A stretch of 64,000 bases of DNA from Rhynchopus sp. YZ270_cl-10 (GCA_964035575.1 OZ037892.1:744001-808000); one strand, 5' to 3'. Counted from the stretch's first letter, positions 20,915 to 31,788 are shown. Notes: generated by a model from the sequence alone, not told the origin. Program-made: numbers and translations.

Positions 20915-22010
20915 CAGTGGATTCCTGTAAAAACACAGAGTCCACAATCCTGTGTCTCACAGATACTATAGTCTCATTAGAGTCGGGGCTCGCTCAAAAC
21001 TGTCTGTGCATGAGCTTCGGATGCCAAGCCGTGGACAGTCAATTTGACATCAAATATCTTAGCACTGGGGACCATATAGCCCTTACGACGAGAAGTATGA
21101 CAAGCCAGGATAGTGACTCCGAGAGCGAGAGCACATGCATTGAGTGTGCAAAAGATGCGTGTTGCCGAAATTTGATAATTCTTATATTTTCTTTTTTTCC
21201 TGATGCAAACACTATCGTTGAACTGGCGAAGGGGGGAGGGCATGGTCAACGAGAGACCAACCTCCCCCTTTTTGAAATTGTGGACCGTGTCAACCTGCCT
21301 TCTAAACTTTTCTCTTTGAAGCGATGGTCGTGCAAAACCCCCTGGATGCGCTCCCCCCCACTGTACTCCCCCTTTATTGGGTATCAAGGTGATGAGGGTC
21401 GGAGGCTTAGAGATGAGTACTTTTTTGTGTTTTTTTTTGTTTTTTTTTTCTTGTTTCCCCCCCTTTTAAATGAAGCGCATCCATGAAGAAAAAAAACACC
21501 TGTGATAACTCAGGCACCCCTTCACTTCATGTACTTCTTATTGAGGAGCCCGACACCATGGTTACTTTTTAAAAAAGATGTGTGTACACGAGAGGCACAT
21601 TCATCTTTCAAAAAAAAAGTTTGAAAACTTAGTTGTATTAGTGAGGATGAGGTCCACTATTTTTTTTCTTCTCATTGCATCCCGAATTATTATTTTATAA
21701 ATCCCCCAAAATGGGTGACAGCAAAACCCCCCCTAAGCGTTTTTGGTGACATAGTGCCTGATTGAAAACAGATTAAACATTCTACTTTATTTTTCAAATA
21801 AACGCCCCCTAAGCGAAAAAGACACTGCGACAAGAGTTTGATACGATTTCCCCCTTATTCTCTCTTTTTTTACTTTTGTGGTTTTCAGATTCCTTTTTAA
21901 AAAAACATTCAAATGACAAGACTTCCTCCCCTCCTCCCCTAGTATTTAGCTACACCTCACACAAACACGCTACTTGGGGCCATATTCTGCGCAAGAATTA
22001 CCTCTATTAC
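20915..22010. other. Spacer, one unplaced open stretch
   Basis: 20917-21486 is open in one + frame without an ATG start, ends in a T-rich tail and has no recognisable domain, so it is not called. A family B hairpin lies at 21577 and an inverted GTGGAGTTCATCC module at about 21610-21665. Otherwise T- and C-rich. Confidence 0.4.
21577..21605 (+). repeat. ACGAGAG-loop hairpin, family B
   Basis: GATG-TGTG(TA)C-[ACGAGAG]-GCACA-TT-CATC. It keeps the same loop and 2-nt 3' bulge as family A but has wholly different stem sequence. Confidence 0.6.
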
Positions 22011-22151
22011 GGTGATATCCGGGGGGGCGGGATTTCACAACGTTTCACAACTTTTCACGACTTTGCTTGACTTATGTGGGTGTGAACCGGTGTGAAACGT
22101 TGCGAAACAACGTTGCGAAACGTTGTGAATACCCGCCCCCCGGATAGCACC
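22011..22151. mobile_element. MITE with GGGGGGCGGG ends just upstream of a gene
   Basis: GGTGATATCCGGGGGGCGGG and the right-end inverse (one mismatch) bound 141 bp with internal ACGTTGCGAAAC/GTTTCACAACGTT repeats. It ends 98 bp before the start codon at 22249, so it may form part of that gene's leader or promoter. No clean target duplication was found. Confidence 0.65.
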
Positions 22152-22248
22152 ATAATTAGTTATCAAATACAAACACACTACACACTGCACACTGCACTAC
22201 TACCTACACACTGCCACCTACAGCCCCACACCACACCCAACTCACCAT

Positions 22249-25200
22249 ATGCCTGCTAGACGCGGTGCAGGGCGTGGTGGCCAACGTCGTGCGCCATCCA
22301 GCGAAGCCTCCTCCGAAGAGTCTGACGATGCTTCCTTGGTGATGTCCGACTCCTCGCACTCTGCCCCCGACGACACCCAGGTCAGTTTTCTCGAGGCACA
22401 GCTCAACCAAGACCGCGACTTCACTGAGGCCTTGGTCTGCCCCTTCTGCGGGGCCTCCTTCGTTGAGGAGGAGGGCATTCCTGAAGAAGACCGTCTGTCT
22501 AGACACTACCTCCTTTCGTCTCATATTTGGTCGGTTCATCCGGAGGAAGGGGGTGGTGGTGACTCCACCCCCTCGCCGGCACCAGATACGCAGATCACTG
22601 TGGTGTCTGAGAGCTCAAGTGAAGCACCACCACCTCCTCGGGTCATTGCAAAGCAGGAGACAAAGGTCGAAAAAGCTGTCAAAGAAGAAATGGAGGATGA
22701 TGACCTGATGCGCGATGACGATGACATCATCCCACCACAGAGAGACCTCGCTCTTCCAAAACCAGATGTGAACGTGAACGACGGTGGTATCGCTCCTAAG
22801 AGACGGTCCTTCGTAGCGCTCCCGCAAGAAACTGCAAAGATCGGTCAAGAAGCAAATGGTGCGAAAAAACCCCTGAACCTTCTGCACATACCAAGCAATC
22901 TGGGTGAAGAAGATGACGAAGATGACGAAGATGACGAGGACGGTGTGATACCGCCTGCGTCGCAGACAATCTCTCAGATGTTTCGTGTAGAAAGCACCCA
23001 AGGGATCATGGAGGAGGAGGATGCACCACTGCCTCGTTTGTCTGTACCGAAGGTGAAGCCGACTGAAACAAAGGAAGCAAAGGAAACAGAAAAACCGGCA
23101 AAAAAAGCTGCAAAGAAATCTGCAAAAAAAGCGGCGAAGAAAACCACTGCGAAGCCTGCGGCGAAGAAGGCTGCTCCGAAGAAGGCTCCGGTGGAGAAGG
23201 AAAAGGAGAAGGAGAAGGATGCAAAAGGGAAAGACGAGAAGGAAAGCGCCAGCCCCCCAAAGCGCAAGCCTATGCTCCAGTTTCTCTCTGAGGCGCCTGC
23301 GGCCGAAGCAGTCCCCGAGGGGGTTATCAACGTGAACATCCTTTTCCTCAACGACCACCCCTCCCTCAAACGTCTCTTTCCAGTGTCGTGCACCATACGT
23401 GACCTCATCTTGTGCATCTCGCATGAAACAAAGCGGGCAGCGGAAGGGTCGCGGATCATCATCCGCGGGACAGAGATTAAAGAAAGGGACCTCACCTTGG
23501 AGGGTGCAAAGATCACGCACAACAGCATTCTGCACTTTCTTAAGGTATGTAAGAGGAAAGGAGGGGTTTTTTTTTATGAAGGTTAATAGAGTGATAGTGA
23601 GAATGCTCGGACTTTCTAAAATCTTTGGTTTAGGAACAGTTTGTTTATCACCTCAAAATACGTTTTTTTTTGTGTTCCACAGAAGACGGGTCAATCAGCG
23701 CCTGCGTTTGGTCCAGAAGAGGCAAAGGCTGCTGCAGAGGTTCATAGAAGGATAGCACAGGAGATCGGCGTGCCTGTCAAGCTTGCAGGGCAGAAGAGGA
23801 AAGGGTCCGACGAAGGCGAAGCGTCGCCAACCTCGGCATCAGCGTCAGTGTCACCACCGCCTGCAGGCGCCGAGTCTCCCAAGGCAAAGAAAGCCCGTGT
23901 AGACGCACCCGCGGCCGTCTCCCCACCACCCCAGCTCCCACAAGCCCACCCAGTAGAGGTACACTCATATATTTTTTTTTCCAAAAAATACCAGTGTCTT
24001 ATCCAGGAATCCAGATTTTCAGTTTGGGGGGGGTCAGTTTGTTTTTTTTGCCCAATTTTTTTTTTTCAGCACGACCAGGGAAGACACTGGGAACATAGTG
24101 AACTTGTATGTTTTTTTTTTTGCGGAGCAAAAAAAAACAATATAAATGGCGCCGCAGGCGAAAAATTTTTTGGGTACGGTGTAAATGTATAACTTTTTAC
24201 ACCACGCCGAGGAAACACCTCAAACCCAGCTGAAAAAACTGACCCCCCCCCACCGGCCCAAATTTCCGGAGAAAATTTGGGGGGGGTCACTGACCCCCCC
24301 CCAACCGGCCCAAAAAATACACTGAAATACTGCGAAGATGTGTATGTTTTGACCCGTATTTCATATTTTTTTGTGGAGAGGTTGATCATCTTGCTTTTTA
24401 AAATGTTTGTCAACTGAAGAGCCTCTAGGGTCGGTTTCCCTTTATTCGTACCTCTTTTTTTCTGCCCTTTCCAGGAAAGCAAAGAGGAGGGCCGGGTGAA
24501 GCGGACGAGGTCGGCTGTGGTGGAGAGAGTGGTGACTGCGCTGACGGAGTGTGGTGGGAGCGAGGAGGCAGCCGCAGAAACGGGGTTGCTGCTGGAGCAG
24601 GCGGTCTGGCGGGTATGTGGACATATTCCTTCTTTTACCTTTCCCCCCCTCTAAAAAATATGGTGACCCAACACAATGATTCATCTGTACCCCTTATGAA
24701 GAAGCCAATACATTATTCTGTGAACGCTGGCTACAAAATTTAATGTTCCCCACGTTTCAGTTCTTTCGCTATCTGTTCTTTTTGTTGTCCTTCCCCCCTT
24801 TTTTTCTGACGGTCTACCCGTTTCCGTCCGGTTCTTCCGTACAGTGATGAACATCCGACGTTCTTCGGCGTCATGACCAAAGGGTACGTGACAAAACCAG
24901 TTGTCGCTGCACACACAGCGGTTTTCATGGAAGCAAGGAGAAGCAAGGCGCATGGCAATGTTCTCTTTTTAAGATGCCCGTGTCTGTCCCTTTGCCAGTG
25001 TACACACTTTGCCTCAGACAGTACTTTGTCTTGCTACACCCGACTTGGAACACCTTGATGGCATGTTCTTCAATTGTGCCCTTCAAGGGGCTGTAGGTGC
25101 GGAACTGCAGACGCCCTCTGTGTACCCTACTACTGAGCCATTTTCCCTTTTTATACCTAGCGTAGCTTAGCGATAAACGCAAAAAGTGCTTTCTTTAATT

Positions 25201-25439
25201 TAACTCTCATTATCCTGACGTCGTTTTCTATGGGCAAAGAAACCACAAACACCCCCCATCCTCTTCCTCATCCTCCTCCCCTACAGCATCGAGGTCTCGT
25301 CCTGGCAGACCCGTACCGCAAGCATATGCGTATTCTCTTCCACCTAGGCAACACTGCTGCAGGAAAGGACGTGCTCAGCGGCAAGCTCTCAGTGGAGGAC
25401 TGCATAAAGCTGTCTGACGTAACCAAGTACACAGGGTAA
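22249..25439 (+). CDS. Zinc-finger, ubiquitin-like and TFIIS-middle-domain nuclear protein (4 exons)
   Basis: Exons 22249-23544, 23683-23958, 24475-24612 and 25287-25439 keep phase 0 throughout and give about 620 residues. Donors are GTATGT, GTACAC and GTATGT; acceptors are pyrimidine-CAG. The order is: a CPFC...H...H zinc-finger-like motif (C64, C67, H92, H97); acidic and Pro-rich linkers; a Lys/Ala-rich stretch like histone H1 tails (about 282-330); a ubiquitin-like fold (about 350-432, VNILFLN...RIIIRGTEI...ILHFLK); and a C-terminal region (about 525-620) matching the TFIIS central domain, ending DPYRKHMRILFHLG...VLSGKLSVEDCIKLS. TFIIS-middle proteins such as TFIIS and Bye1 act on RNA polymerase II, so a role in transcription elongation is inferred. 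The last stop (TAA inside GGGTAAAA) could instead be a donor to an unseen exon. Confidence 0.78.
23959..24474. repeat. Repeat module inside intron 2 of the zinc-finger gene
   Basis: The intron carries GCGGAGC..., ATGGCGCCGCAGGCG and GGGTACGGTGTAA, plus GTGTCTTATCC...TCCAGATTT. The same blocks occur inverted at 63690-63960 and in part at 62765-62920. Reiterated GGGGGGGTCA/TGACCCCCCC follow. The transposon-derived block is tolerated because it is spliced out. Confidence 0.55.
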
Positions 25440-26535
25440 AAAAAAAAGACCCCCTGCTTGGGGAGGGGAGGCCCTATTGCCTGTTCCCCCCCACCTTTTG
25501 CCACGTATCTATTTCTAACTGGGTACCCCTCGTTTCTATCCATCCTGTTGGGGGGGTGTTTGTGGAGTTGTTTGTGTTTTTTTTTTTTTTTGCTTTGGAA
25601 ACCACGCTTTTGTGACAATCTGACGCACAAATCTTTCCAGTGAACCCTTGTGTATTTGCATTGTGAGGTGTTTGCACTTTTCAACTCTTTTATTTTCCCG
25701 CGGAGTTGTCAGTGCCTGCGTCCCAAGAGGCGTTGGCACTATCAACTTCACTTTCTTTTAAACGAAGTATGCCCTTTTTACAGGAGGGAGTTGCTCAAAA
25801 CTCGGCCTTCATAGTTTTTAACCCCCTTTTTTTGGGATATATTTTGTGCGCGTGAGGGACAGTTATTCTCTCCAAGTTTCTCTTCTTTATATAAGGTGAC
25901 TAGGCACGGTGAGGCCAGGTTCACCTGATAACATTGTCTTTCTTTTTTACCTAGTTCGATAACCCATGGAGAGTAGGTGCTTTGCGTATCCAGGCGTTTT
26001 GCACTGTCAGCTTCACTTCCCCCCCCCCCCCCTTTTTTTTAGGTGTGACGCGAATGCGCTTGATTTTGGAGAGAAAAAAAAAACTCCAGAAGCGGAGTGG
26101 CCAAGCTAGTCCCCTGTGAAGCCTATCTACCACGCGCGTATTCATCCAACAAGTTTTTAAAGTTAAAAGGTAGACAAGAGGTTGATCATCTGACCAACTT
26201 TTCCTTTATTTTTTTTATTTTATTTTATCTTCTTTTTTTTTGACCGTTTTCGAAGACTATTTTCAGCACAATTCAATTTCTTCTTCGACAAAAACACCCT
26301 TCCACCAAAAAAAAAAAAAAATGAACCACCACCTTCACCACATCCAACAATTTCCCCCTTACCACACCACACCTCCCCCACAGAGTACAAGGCCTCCCCC
26401 TTCCCCTCTTCCCCCCTCCTCCCCACCCCCCTCCTTTCCCCTAAGGGCACACCACATCTACCCCCCTTTCCCCCTCAACTGGTTTTGGGGGGAACTTTTC
26501 TTTCCGAAAAACCCCCTTTTTATTTTTTTTCCAAT
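25440..26535. other. Spacer and leader of the myristoylated kinase gene
   Basis: T and A runs, a GCACTATCAACTTCACTTTC module at about 25735, a family A hairpin at 25895 and a truncated relative at about 26168-26200. A long C- and CT-rich leader covers 26330-26480. No other gene seen. Confidence 0.4.
25895..25928 (+). repeat. ACGAGAG-type hairpin, family A, compensatory changes
   Basis: The outer stem AGGTGA/TCACCT is fully Watson-Crick here (wobble in the reference). The inner stem is CTAGGC against GCCAG, where A-T has become G-C with one bulge. The loop is changed to ACGGTGAG. Confidence 0.55.
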
Positions 26536-29085
26536 ATGGGGAATTGTGGTGCGAAGAGCCCGCCTGCTTCTCACAGCGCGGCACCAGTTAGACAACAGGC
26601 GGTTCCTTCTAGAGGGCGGTCTGCTGTTCAAGGGCAAAGTCAAAGCCAGAATGCGAATACTACTCAACAGACGATTTCCCCTGAGTCCTGCGAACTGCCG
26701 CAAACGTCGCCGAGAACTGATTCAAAGAGACGGCCAAAGCGGAGGGATACGTCACCACGGAGCAGAAAACGCCGCAACTCCGATCCTCAGTCGTTTTCAT
26801 TGACCCAAGGGGATGCCCACTCTCTACAAGAACCAAGCAGTCCATCCCGAGACCAGACCTTGCTGCTGCTCCCTTCCCCCCCTTCTCGATCGAAGCTGAC
26901 CAAAAGGAAAAGCTCGCGGCGAACGAAGCGTGGGTCTGATGTCAAAACCTCCTCTGCCTTCTCCGCAGGCGAAGAGAGACTCGACTGCTACATCCACGGC
27001 GTCTCCTCCTACGAGGTTTCGACCGGAACCCCAAGCGCATCTCCTCGGTCTTCAGATGGCTCCGGATTTCTTGCTGCCACTCAACCTCACGTACCTATCA
27101 AAGAAGTATCGGAGACAGCGTCTGCGTCAAATATGCTGGAAAAAATTGGTCCATATAAATTGTTATCGACGATAGGAAAGGGTTCGTATGGGTCTGTCGT
27201 TTCGGCAACAAATTTGGAGACCGGGAGGAAATATGCGTTGAAGATCTTTGACAAATCGAAGCTATCGAAAAAGCAGATGAACAGCCACGCCTGGGGGGAG
27301 GCTGCAATGCTGTCTATGGCTAAGGGGCATCCTCACATCATTGATTTAGAGGAGGTATGCGAATCAAAACGGTTCGTACATCTGGTATTGGAATACTTCG
27401 AAAATGGAGTAAACATGGAGACCGTTATTAGAAAATGCCCTGAACGGTTGGGGCTATTTCAGACAAAGAAATGCGTCGAACGGCTTGCAGATGCGCTGTT
27501 GTTTCTTCATGTAAGAGGTGTTGCGCACAGAGATGTTAAACCACAGAATATTCTGCTCGATCTCAACTCTGGTGAAATGAAACTTCTTGACTTTGGATTT
27601 GCTTGCAGAACCGACGAAAAGGCGGAACTAACCGAACCCTGTGGAAGCCCTCACTACGTCGCCCCAGAAGTCTGCGCTGCCGATGCTTCATACAACGGAT
27701 TTCAAGCTGATGCATGGTCCCTCGGGGCAACTCTCTTTGAAATGATAACAACCCGCACCCCATTTTCCGTTCCCAAAGAAGATTCGGTGAGAAAAGACCC
27801 GGCTGATGGATTGACCCGGAAAAATACGGTTACAAATTTTTTGAAGTCCACAACAGGGATATCTCTGTTAGAACGGATTGGGTCGGCTACTAAGAGTACG
27901 TTTCAGTCTGCGAAGGAGAAAAACGATAAGGAGGATAGGCTGAACACAACACAGACGCAGCGGTCGTTGTTGGCAATACCACATCTTACGGCGGATCATG
28001 ATGGGTTGGGATTGTCTAGCAGATCTCAAGGAGGTAAATCTACTCAGGGTACTTCTATTGGTCGTGCCTTTTTGAATGGAGGTGATAATGTGGGGAGGCT
28101 GTTGAGCATGGTGCAGTCTGGGCAGTATGATTCGCAGCATCTGCGGAACCACGATGCGGATGTTGTGGACCTCATTGCGAACCTTTTGGTGGTGGACCCT
28201 GCAGAGCGTATGACGCTTGCAGCGGTTGTGGACCACCCATTTCTTGCAAACGTTTCTCCAGTTGAATCTGTTGTGGGTGCAGGAAGCAAAGAGTACATAG
28301 TAGAGCTTCCTCTTGGTCGTGACGCAATGGGGGAACGCTATTCATGTGTTTCCGTTGAAGAGTCGAAGAATGGTACGATTATGTTTCATACGAGATCGCT
28401 TCTCCGGCTTATCAAAAAGGGTGACCGTGAGGAAGTGCGTAAGACCTTAAATGAGTCTGTTATCATGGAGCACGCTGGGGGTGTGCTGCTGAGCTGTGTG
28501 CGTGAGGTGTTGGAGTTCGAAGGGGAGATCTACAGTATCTCGGAGATGCACGGCTACGCAGGCGATTCCCTTCAGGAGCGTTTGGATGTGGGGTTGGAAG
28601 GTATTATAACAGGGTCAGAGCGATGTGTCGGGTACGTGGCGAATATGATAATGTCGGTTGCGTTGGTGCATGCAAGGGGTATAACGCATAATAGCTTGAG
28701 TCTGTCGTGTTTCAGGCATGATCCGGACTCGGATTGCATTGTGCTGACGTCGTTTGGGAATGCCTGTCGGGATGAGCGTGCGGAGAAGCTTGCGCGTGCA
28801 GACTGTCTTGAGTTGGGGAGGTGCATAGAAACGTTGTTTGCCCACCAGGATAGCCTGCCGCCGTGTGTCGCCACAGCGATTGCCGGGCTTTGTGCGGAGG
28901 AGTGCAAACGGTGGTCTGCGGACCACGCGTTGGTCTGCCTCTCTCCCTACTATTCGGATAAGCTTGGAGGATGGTCGCAGGTTCTCCGAGACTCTGAATA
29001 CCCATGCAACACCCTTATCGGAGGAGAAATCCTTCAAGACATCATCGAAAGCCTTGACAGCAAACGCAAAAAACGGAAATGTTGA
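26536..29085 (+). CDS. Myristoylated Ser/Thr kinase with C-terminal pseudokinase
   Basis: 849 residues. An upstream in-frame ATG exists, but the start at 26536 gives MGNCGAKS, a textbook N-myristoylation site with a palmitoylatable Cys4, so membrane anchoring is likely. A basic Ser/Pro-rich tail (about 20-190) leads to a kinase (about 207-570) with GKGSYG (G214-G219), K236, H331-R332-D333, D352-F-G and YVAPEV. It resembles the CAMK group. About 120 residues (around 412-540) are inserted between the activation region and the DPAERM block. Residues about 575-849 form a second kinase-like lobe in which the HRD and DFG positions read THN and TSFG, so it is predicted to be inactive and perhaps regulatory. 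Substrates are unknown. Confidence 0.87.
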   Translation: MGNCGAKSPPASHSAAPVRQQAVPSRGRSAVQGQSQSQNANTTQQTISPESCELPQTSPRTDSKRRPKRRDTSPRSRKRRNSDPQSFSLTQGDAHSLQEPSSPSRDQTLLLLPSPPSRSKLTKRKSSRRTKRGSDVKTSSAFSAGEERLDCYIHGVSSYEVSTGTPSASPRSSDGSGFLAATQPHVPIKEVSETASASNMLEKIGPYKLLSTIGKGSYGSVVSATNLETGRKYALKIFDKSKLSKKQMNSHAWGEAAMLSMAKGHPHIIDLEEVCESKRFVHLVLEYFENGVNMETVIRKCPERLGLFQTKKCVERLADALLFLHVRGVAHRDVKPQNILLDLNSGEMKLLDFGFACRTDEKAELTEPCGSPHYVAPEVCAADASYNGFQADAWSLGATLFEMITTRTPFSVPKEDSVRKDPADGLTRKNTVTNFLKSTTGISLLERIGSATKSTFQSAKEKNDKEDRLNTTQTQRSLLAIPHLTADHDGLGLSSRSQGGKSTQGTSIGRAFLNGGDNVGRLLSMVQSGQYDSQHLRNHDADVVDLIANLLVVDPAERMTLAAVVDHPFLANVSPVESVVGAGSKEYIVELPLGRDAMGERYSCVSVEESKNGTIMFHTRSLLRLIKKGDREEVRKTLNESVIMEHAGGVLLSCVREVLEFEGEIYSISEMHGYAGDSLQERLDVGLEGIITGSERCVGYVANMIMSVALVHARGITHNSLSLSCFRHDPDSDCIVLTSFGNACRDERAEKLARADCLELGRCIETLFAHQDSLPPCVATAIAGLCAEECKRWSADHALVCLSPYYSDKLGGWSQVLRDSEYPCNTLIGGEILQDIIESLDSKRKKRKC

Positions 29086-30373
29086 AGGCTTTATCTGGGT
29101 TTTTTTCTCATATGCGAGGAGGGTACTCTTTGTAAGCGGTATATCAAATTGACAAAACGTAGAAAAGATGTCATACTATTTCAACAAATTTATCAAAATA
29201 GGGGAAGTATTCGTGGGGAGGGGGGGTTTTTTTGTATTTTTTTTTCATCTCTTTCTCGCTGTCTGTGTCTGTGTCTATTAGAAAAAAGGGGCGGGATTTT
29301 TTACCATTCCCCCCGCTCCTTCCCCCTTCTTTTATCCCCCCCTGCAATTTTGATTTCGCCGTGCTTCACATTTTATCACTCAAATAAGCCCCCCTTCCCC
29401 GTTATTTTGCTATTTGCCCCTCTGTCTCTCCTTGCCTACCTAGTTGGTGATTTTTTTTCTTTTTTCTTTTTTCTTTTTTTTTTTTTTTTTTTGGAAAAAT
29501 TTGGCTGTTTTCAGTGAGGGGTAAACCCTCCCGAGAACTGAAAGAATGCCTTCCTTTAGGGTGCTTCCCCTTTGAGCGGTTTTCTAAATACTATGAACCT
29601 GGTAGTTCACGTTTTTTTAGTAATTGATCACCTGCTGATGTCGACATTTTTTGAGGACTTTCACCGTTTGCTTACGTATGTACTTATGTGGATTTCTCCA
29701 GGAATTTCTTCGTTGTCAACAGTGTTGTGTTCCGACCCAACCGCCCTACAGAAAATTCGTTTTTTTTTTATCCCTTCCCCTCCCCCTCAGTATTTAGTTT
29801 CGCCGTGCTACACATTTTCGGCGATTACTCAAATAACTTCTTTGAGTGTATGTGTGGAGTCTGAAGCCACCCTTAGTGCGTAGCGCCGAGCACAAAAAAA
29901 TAAATTGTGTGAAGGTTGAAGCTATTTGTTAAAAGTTTACGTCTCTGTGCGGCAATGATTTTTATTGCCTCCAAATATTGTGCCTCAAGCCAAAATGCTT
30001 TAGGGGGGCAGGAAATAAAGTAGGTTTTTTTCCCTGCATTTTTTAGCCGTAAATGGCTGGGGTGAGGGAAAAAAAGTAAATTTGAGCAGGGAATAAATAG
30101 TAAATAGCCGGGGACCCCAGCTAAAAAGGGGCAGGGAATAAAAAGTCTATTTTTCCCTGCTGTTTTTTTGATTTTTTGCCTTCTAAGGTGCGCCTCCGTA
30201 CTAACTAGACTCTCGAAAATTTTTTTGGTCACACCCCTAAAAGTGCCCAATTTTGCAATTCCAGCAAGAATTGAGCAGTTTTGAGCCTTTCTAGGGTCTA
30301 AAACGCGTTTTTGAGGTTTTTTTTCCACCCAAAAAACTTCCCAGAGGGATTTTAACGTCAAAACCACAAGATC
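29086..30373. other. Spacer, reiterated GCAGGGAATAAA motif
   Basis: T-rich with C runs. From about 30005 to 30175, CAGGGAATAAA/TTTATTCCCTG-type motifs and GGCTGGGG/CCCCAGC repeat several times in both orientations, probably a decayed inverted-repeat element. No gene seen. Confidence 0.4.
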
Positions 30374-30763
30374 ATGCCAAGGACTACCAAGAAGCAGGCC
30401 ACAGATATCTATGAGGATGCTGCCCGAGAAGAGGCGCCCACAAAAGAAACCCATGACATCGCTTTGCAAGGATTTCTGAAATTGTCGAAGATCAAGTCCC
30501 GCAAGCCACGTGAGAAGATTACACCGCTACTTCGATCACTTGCACAAAGAACGGAAATTGAAGTCAACACCATCTGGAGTTACTTCAGCCGTCTCAACAA
30601 AAAACTAACAAAAGTATTCAGACATACAAAAAGACCCTCCTCTCCTAGTTTTCGGCTTCATTTCTTATTGTACGGCACCCCAAGCACCCACCAACAGATG
30701 TGCACACGCGGTGGGTCAAAACCCCCTAAAATTTTGGCTTTCGGCACTATTTGGAGGCAATAA
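30374..30763 (+). CDS. Unidentified ORF, possibly a transposon protein remnant
   Basis: ATG-initiated, 129 residues: a basic, helical N-terminal half (KKQATDIYEDAAREE...LRSLAQRTEIEVNTIW) with reasonable codon use, then a less convincing tail. I do not recognise it. It sits in a repeat-rich tract directly before a large hairpin (30775-30914), so it may belong to a mobile element rather than the host. Confidence 0.3.
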   Translation: MPRTTKKQATDIYEDAAREEAPTKETHDIALQGFLKLSKIKSRKPREKITPLLRSLAQRTEIEVNTIWSYFSRLNKKLTKVFRHTKRPSSPSFRLHFLLYGTPSTHQQMCTRGGSKPPKILAFGTIWRQ

Positions 30764-30774
30764 AATTACAAACT

Positions 30775-30914
30775 CCTGGGAGAAATTGAAGATTTTTCCC
30801 CTTGGGGGGTGCCAACTCCCTCGGATTCGTATTTCCCTCGCCTTCGGCTCGGGAAATACACATCCTTGGGAGTTGCACCCCCCTCGGGGAAAAAAAGCTT
30901 CAATTTCTCCCTGG
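30775..30914. repeat. Large foldback hairpin, about 46-bp arms
   Basis: The left arm 30775-30820 (CCTGGGAGAAATTGAAG...) pairs with 30868-30914 (...CTTCAATTTCTCCCTGG) with few mismatches. A smaller inner stem (TATTTCCC/GGGAAATA) surrounds a CCTTCGG tip. It may be a foldback element. Confidence 0.65.
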
Positions 30915-31245
30915 AGTATATAACTAATCTTTCAAAATCAAGTTTTTTGTTTGGTCCTGGGCTGGACCTTAAATTGCATCCGGGGGTCCGTTCCTCCAGA
31001 AACTCTATGAAGGTGTTGACCGCTCGAACCGATGTCTCCTACCTGAGAGATTACAAAACAGGAGGCGAGGAGGGGTATGCGGGGCGTTTTTGTGCCTTCA
31101 GGGTCTTTTTGTTTTTCAGCAACCCTGCCTCTCCTATATCACCAGTGCATAGCCTTTGTCTTTCTGTTGGGGTATGCGGGACTTCCCCTAGTCCTCAGGG
31201 TCTAAACGCCCCTGCCCTCTTTTATGCTAGTTCACCCTGGCAGGG

Positions 31246-31254
31246 TATATAAAT
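31246..31254 (+). promoter_or_regulatory. TATA-box-like site
   Basis: TATATAAAT stands alone in GC-richer sequence and lies immediately before the highly paired segment that follows. Confidence 0.4.
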
Positions 31255-31475
31255 GCTGGGTCAGGCTGGCCCCCCTATGCTATGATGGGTGCTCGCACCC
31301 GGAGCATAAATGGCCAGCGGTCAGGCCAGAGTCGCTCTACGGAGTCTCTCTGCCACGCCTTTGGGTTACGGTGTGCTGCCTGTAAGGACGTCCATGTATA
31401 TCCCTAAGAGAAAGGGTGAGGCCCAACTGTCGGTACAGCATGGGGCGCCAAGAGAGAGATGTTGTGACCCCCCCG
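31255..31475 (+). ncRNA. Candidate structured non-coding RNA, identity unknown
   Basis: A GC-richer island in T-rich spacer. A nested stem is perfect at three levels: GCTGGCC (31265-31271) with GGCCAGC (31312-31318), TATGCT (31276-31281) with AGCATA (31303-31308), and GGGTG-CTCG-CACCC (31287-31300). Further on, CACGCC/GGTGTG and TCTCTCT/AGAGAGA (about 31340 and 31452) can also pair. The latter would close a larger domain. A TATA-like site precedes it. I cannot match it to tRNA, SRP, RNase P or spliceosomal RNAs. It ends in a C-rich stretch. Confidence 0.35.
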
Positions 31476-31614
31476 CCCACCCCTTTTTGTGTTTTTGGGT
31501 TTCTGCTCTCTTGTGTAGACTATCGTGCATCAAGCGTTGGGTGCAGCGAACTGCAGTACCTGTAAGCTCACAACTCTTCAACGGAAGGTGGGCCGCCGGC
31601 TGTCGAGCGGTTGT

Positions 31615-31765
31615 GAACCGCCCTCGTTCTCTTACGGTACGGGCCAGTCATTAGGTTTCCTTTTTGCATCTTCTGTTGTTGGCCGCAGGGTACTTGTGCT
31701 TTCATCCGGATGGCTGGCATCGTACGTGGGTCAGTCGGAGGTGCCTGCATTAATAACTTCACTTT
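31615..31765 (+). repeat. 151-bp dispersed repeat, copy 2
   Basis: Same sequence and orientation as 18383-18533. A family A hairpin follows 23 bp later. Confidence 0.75.
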
Positions 31766-31788
31766 GTTTTTGTTTTTTTTTTATTTCA

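Noticed and set aside
20917-21486. 189-codon open stretch
   Set aside because: No ATG near its start, T-run-encoded Phe tail, no domain, and it begins at the end of a MITE.
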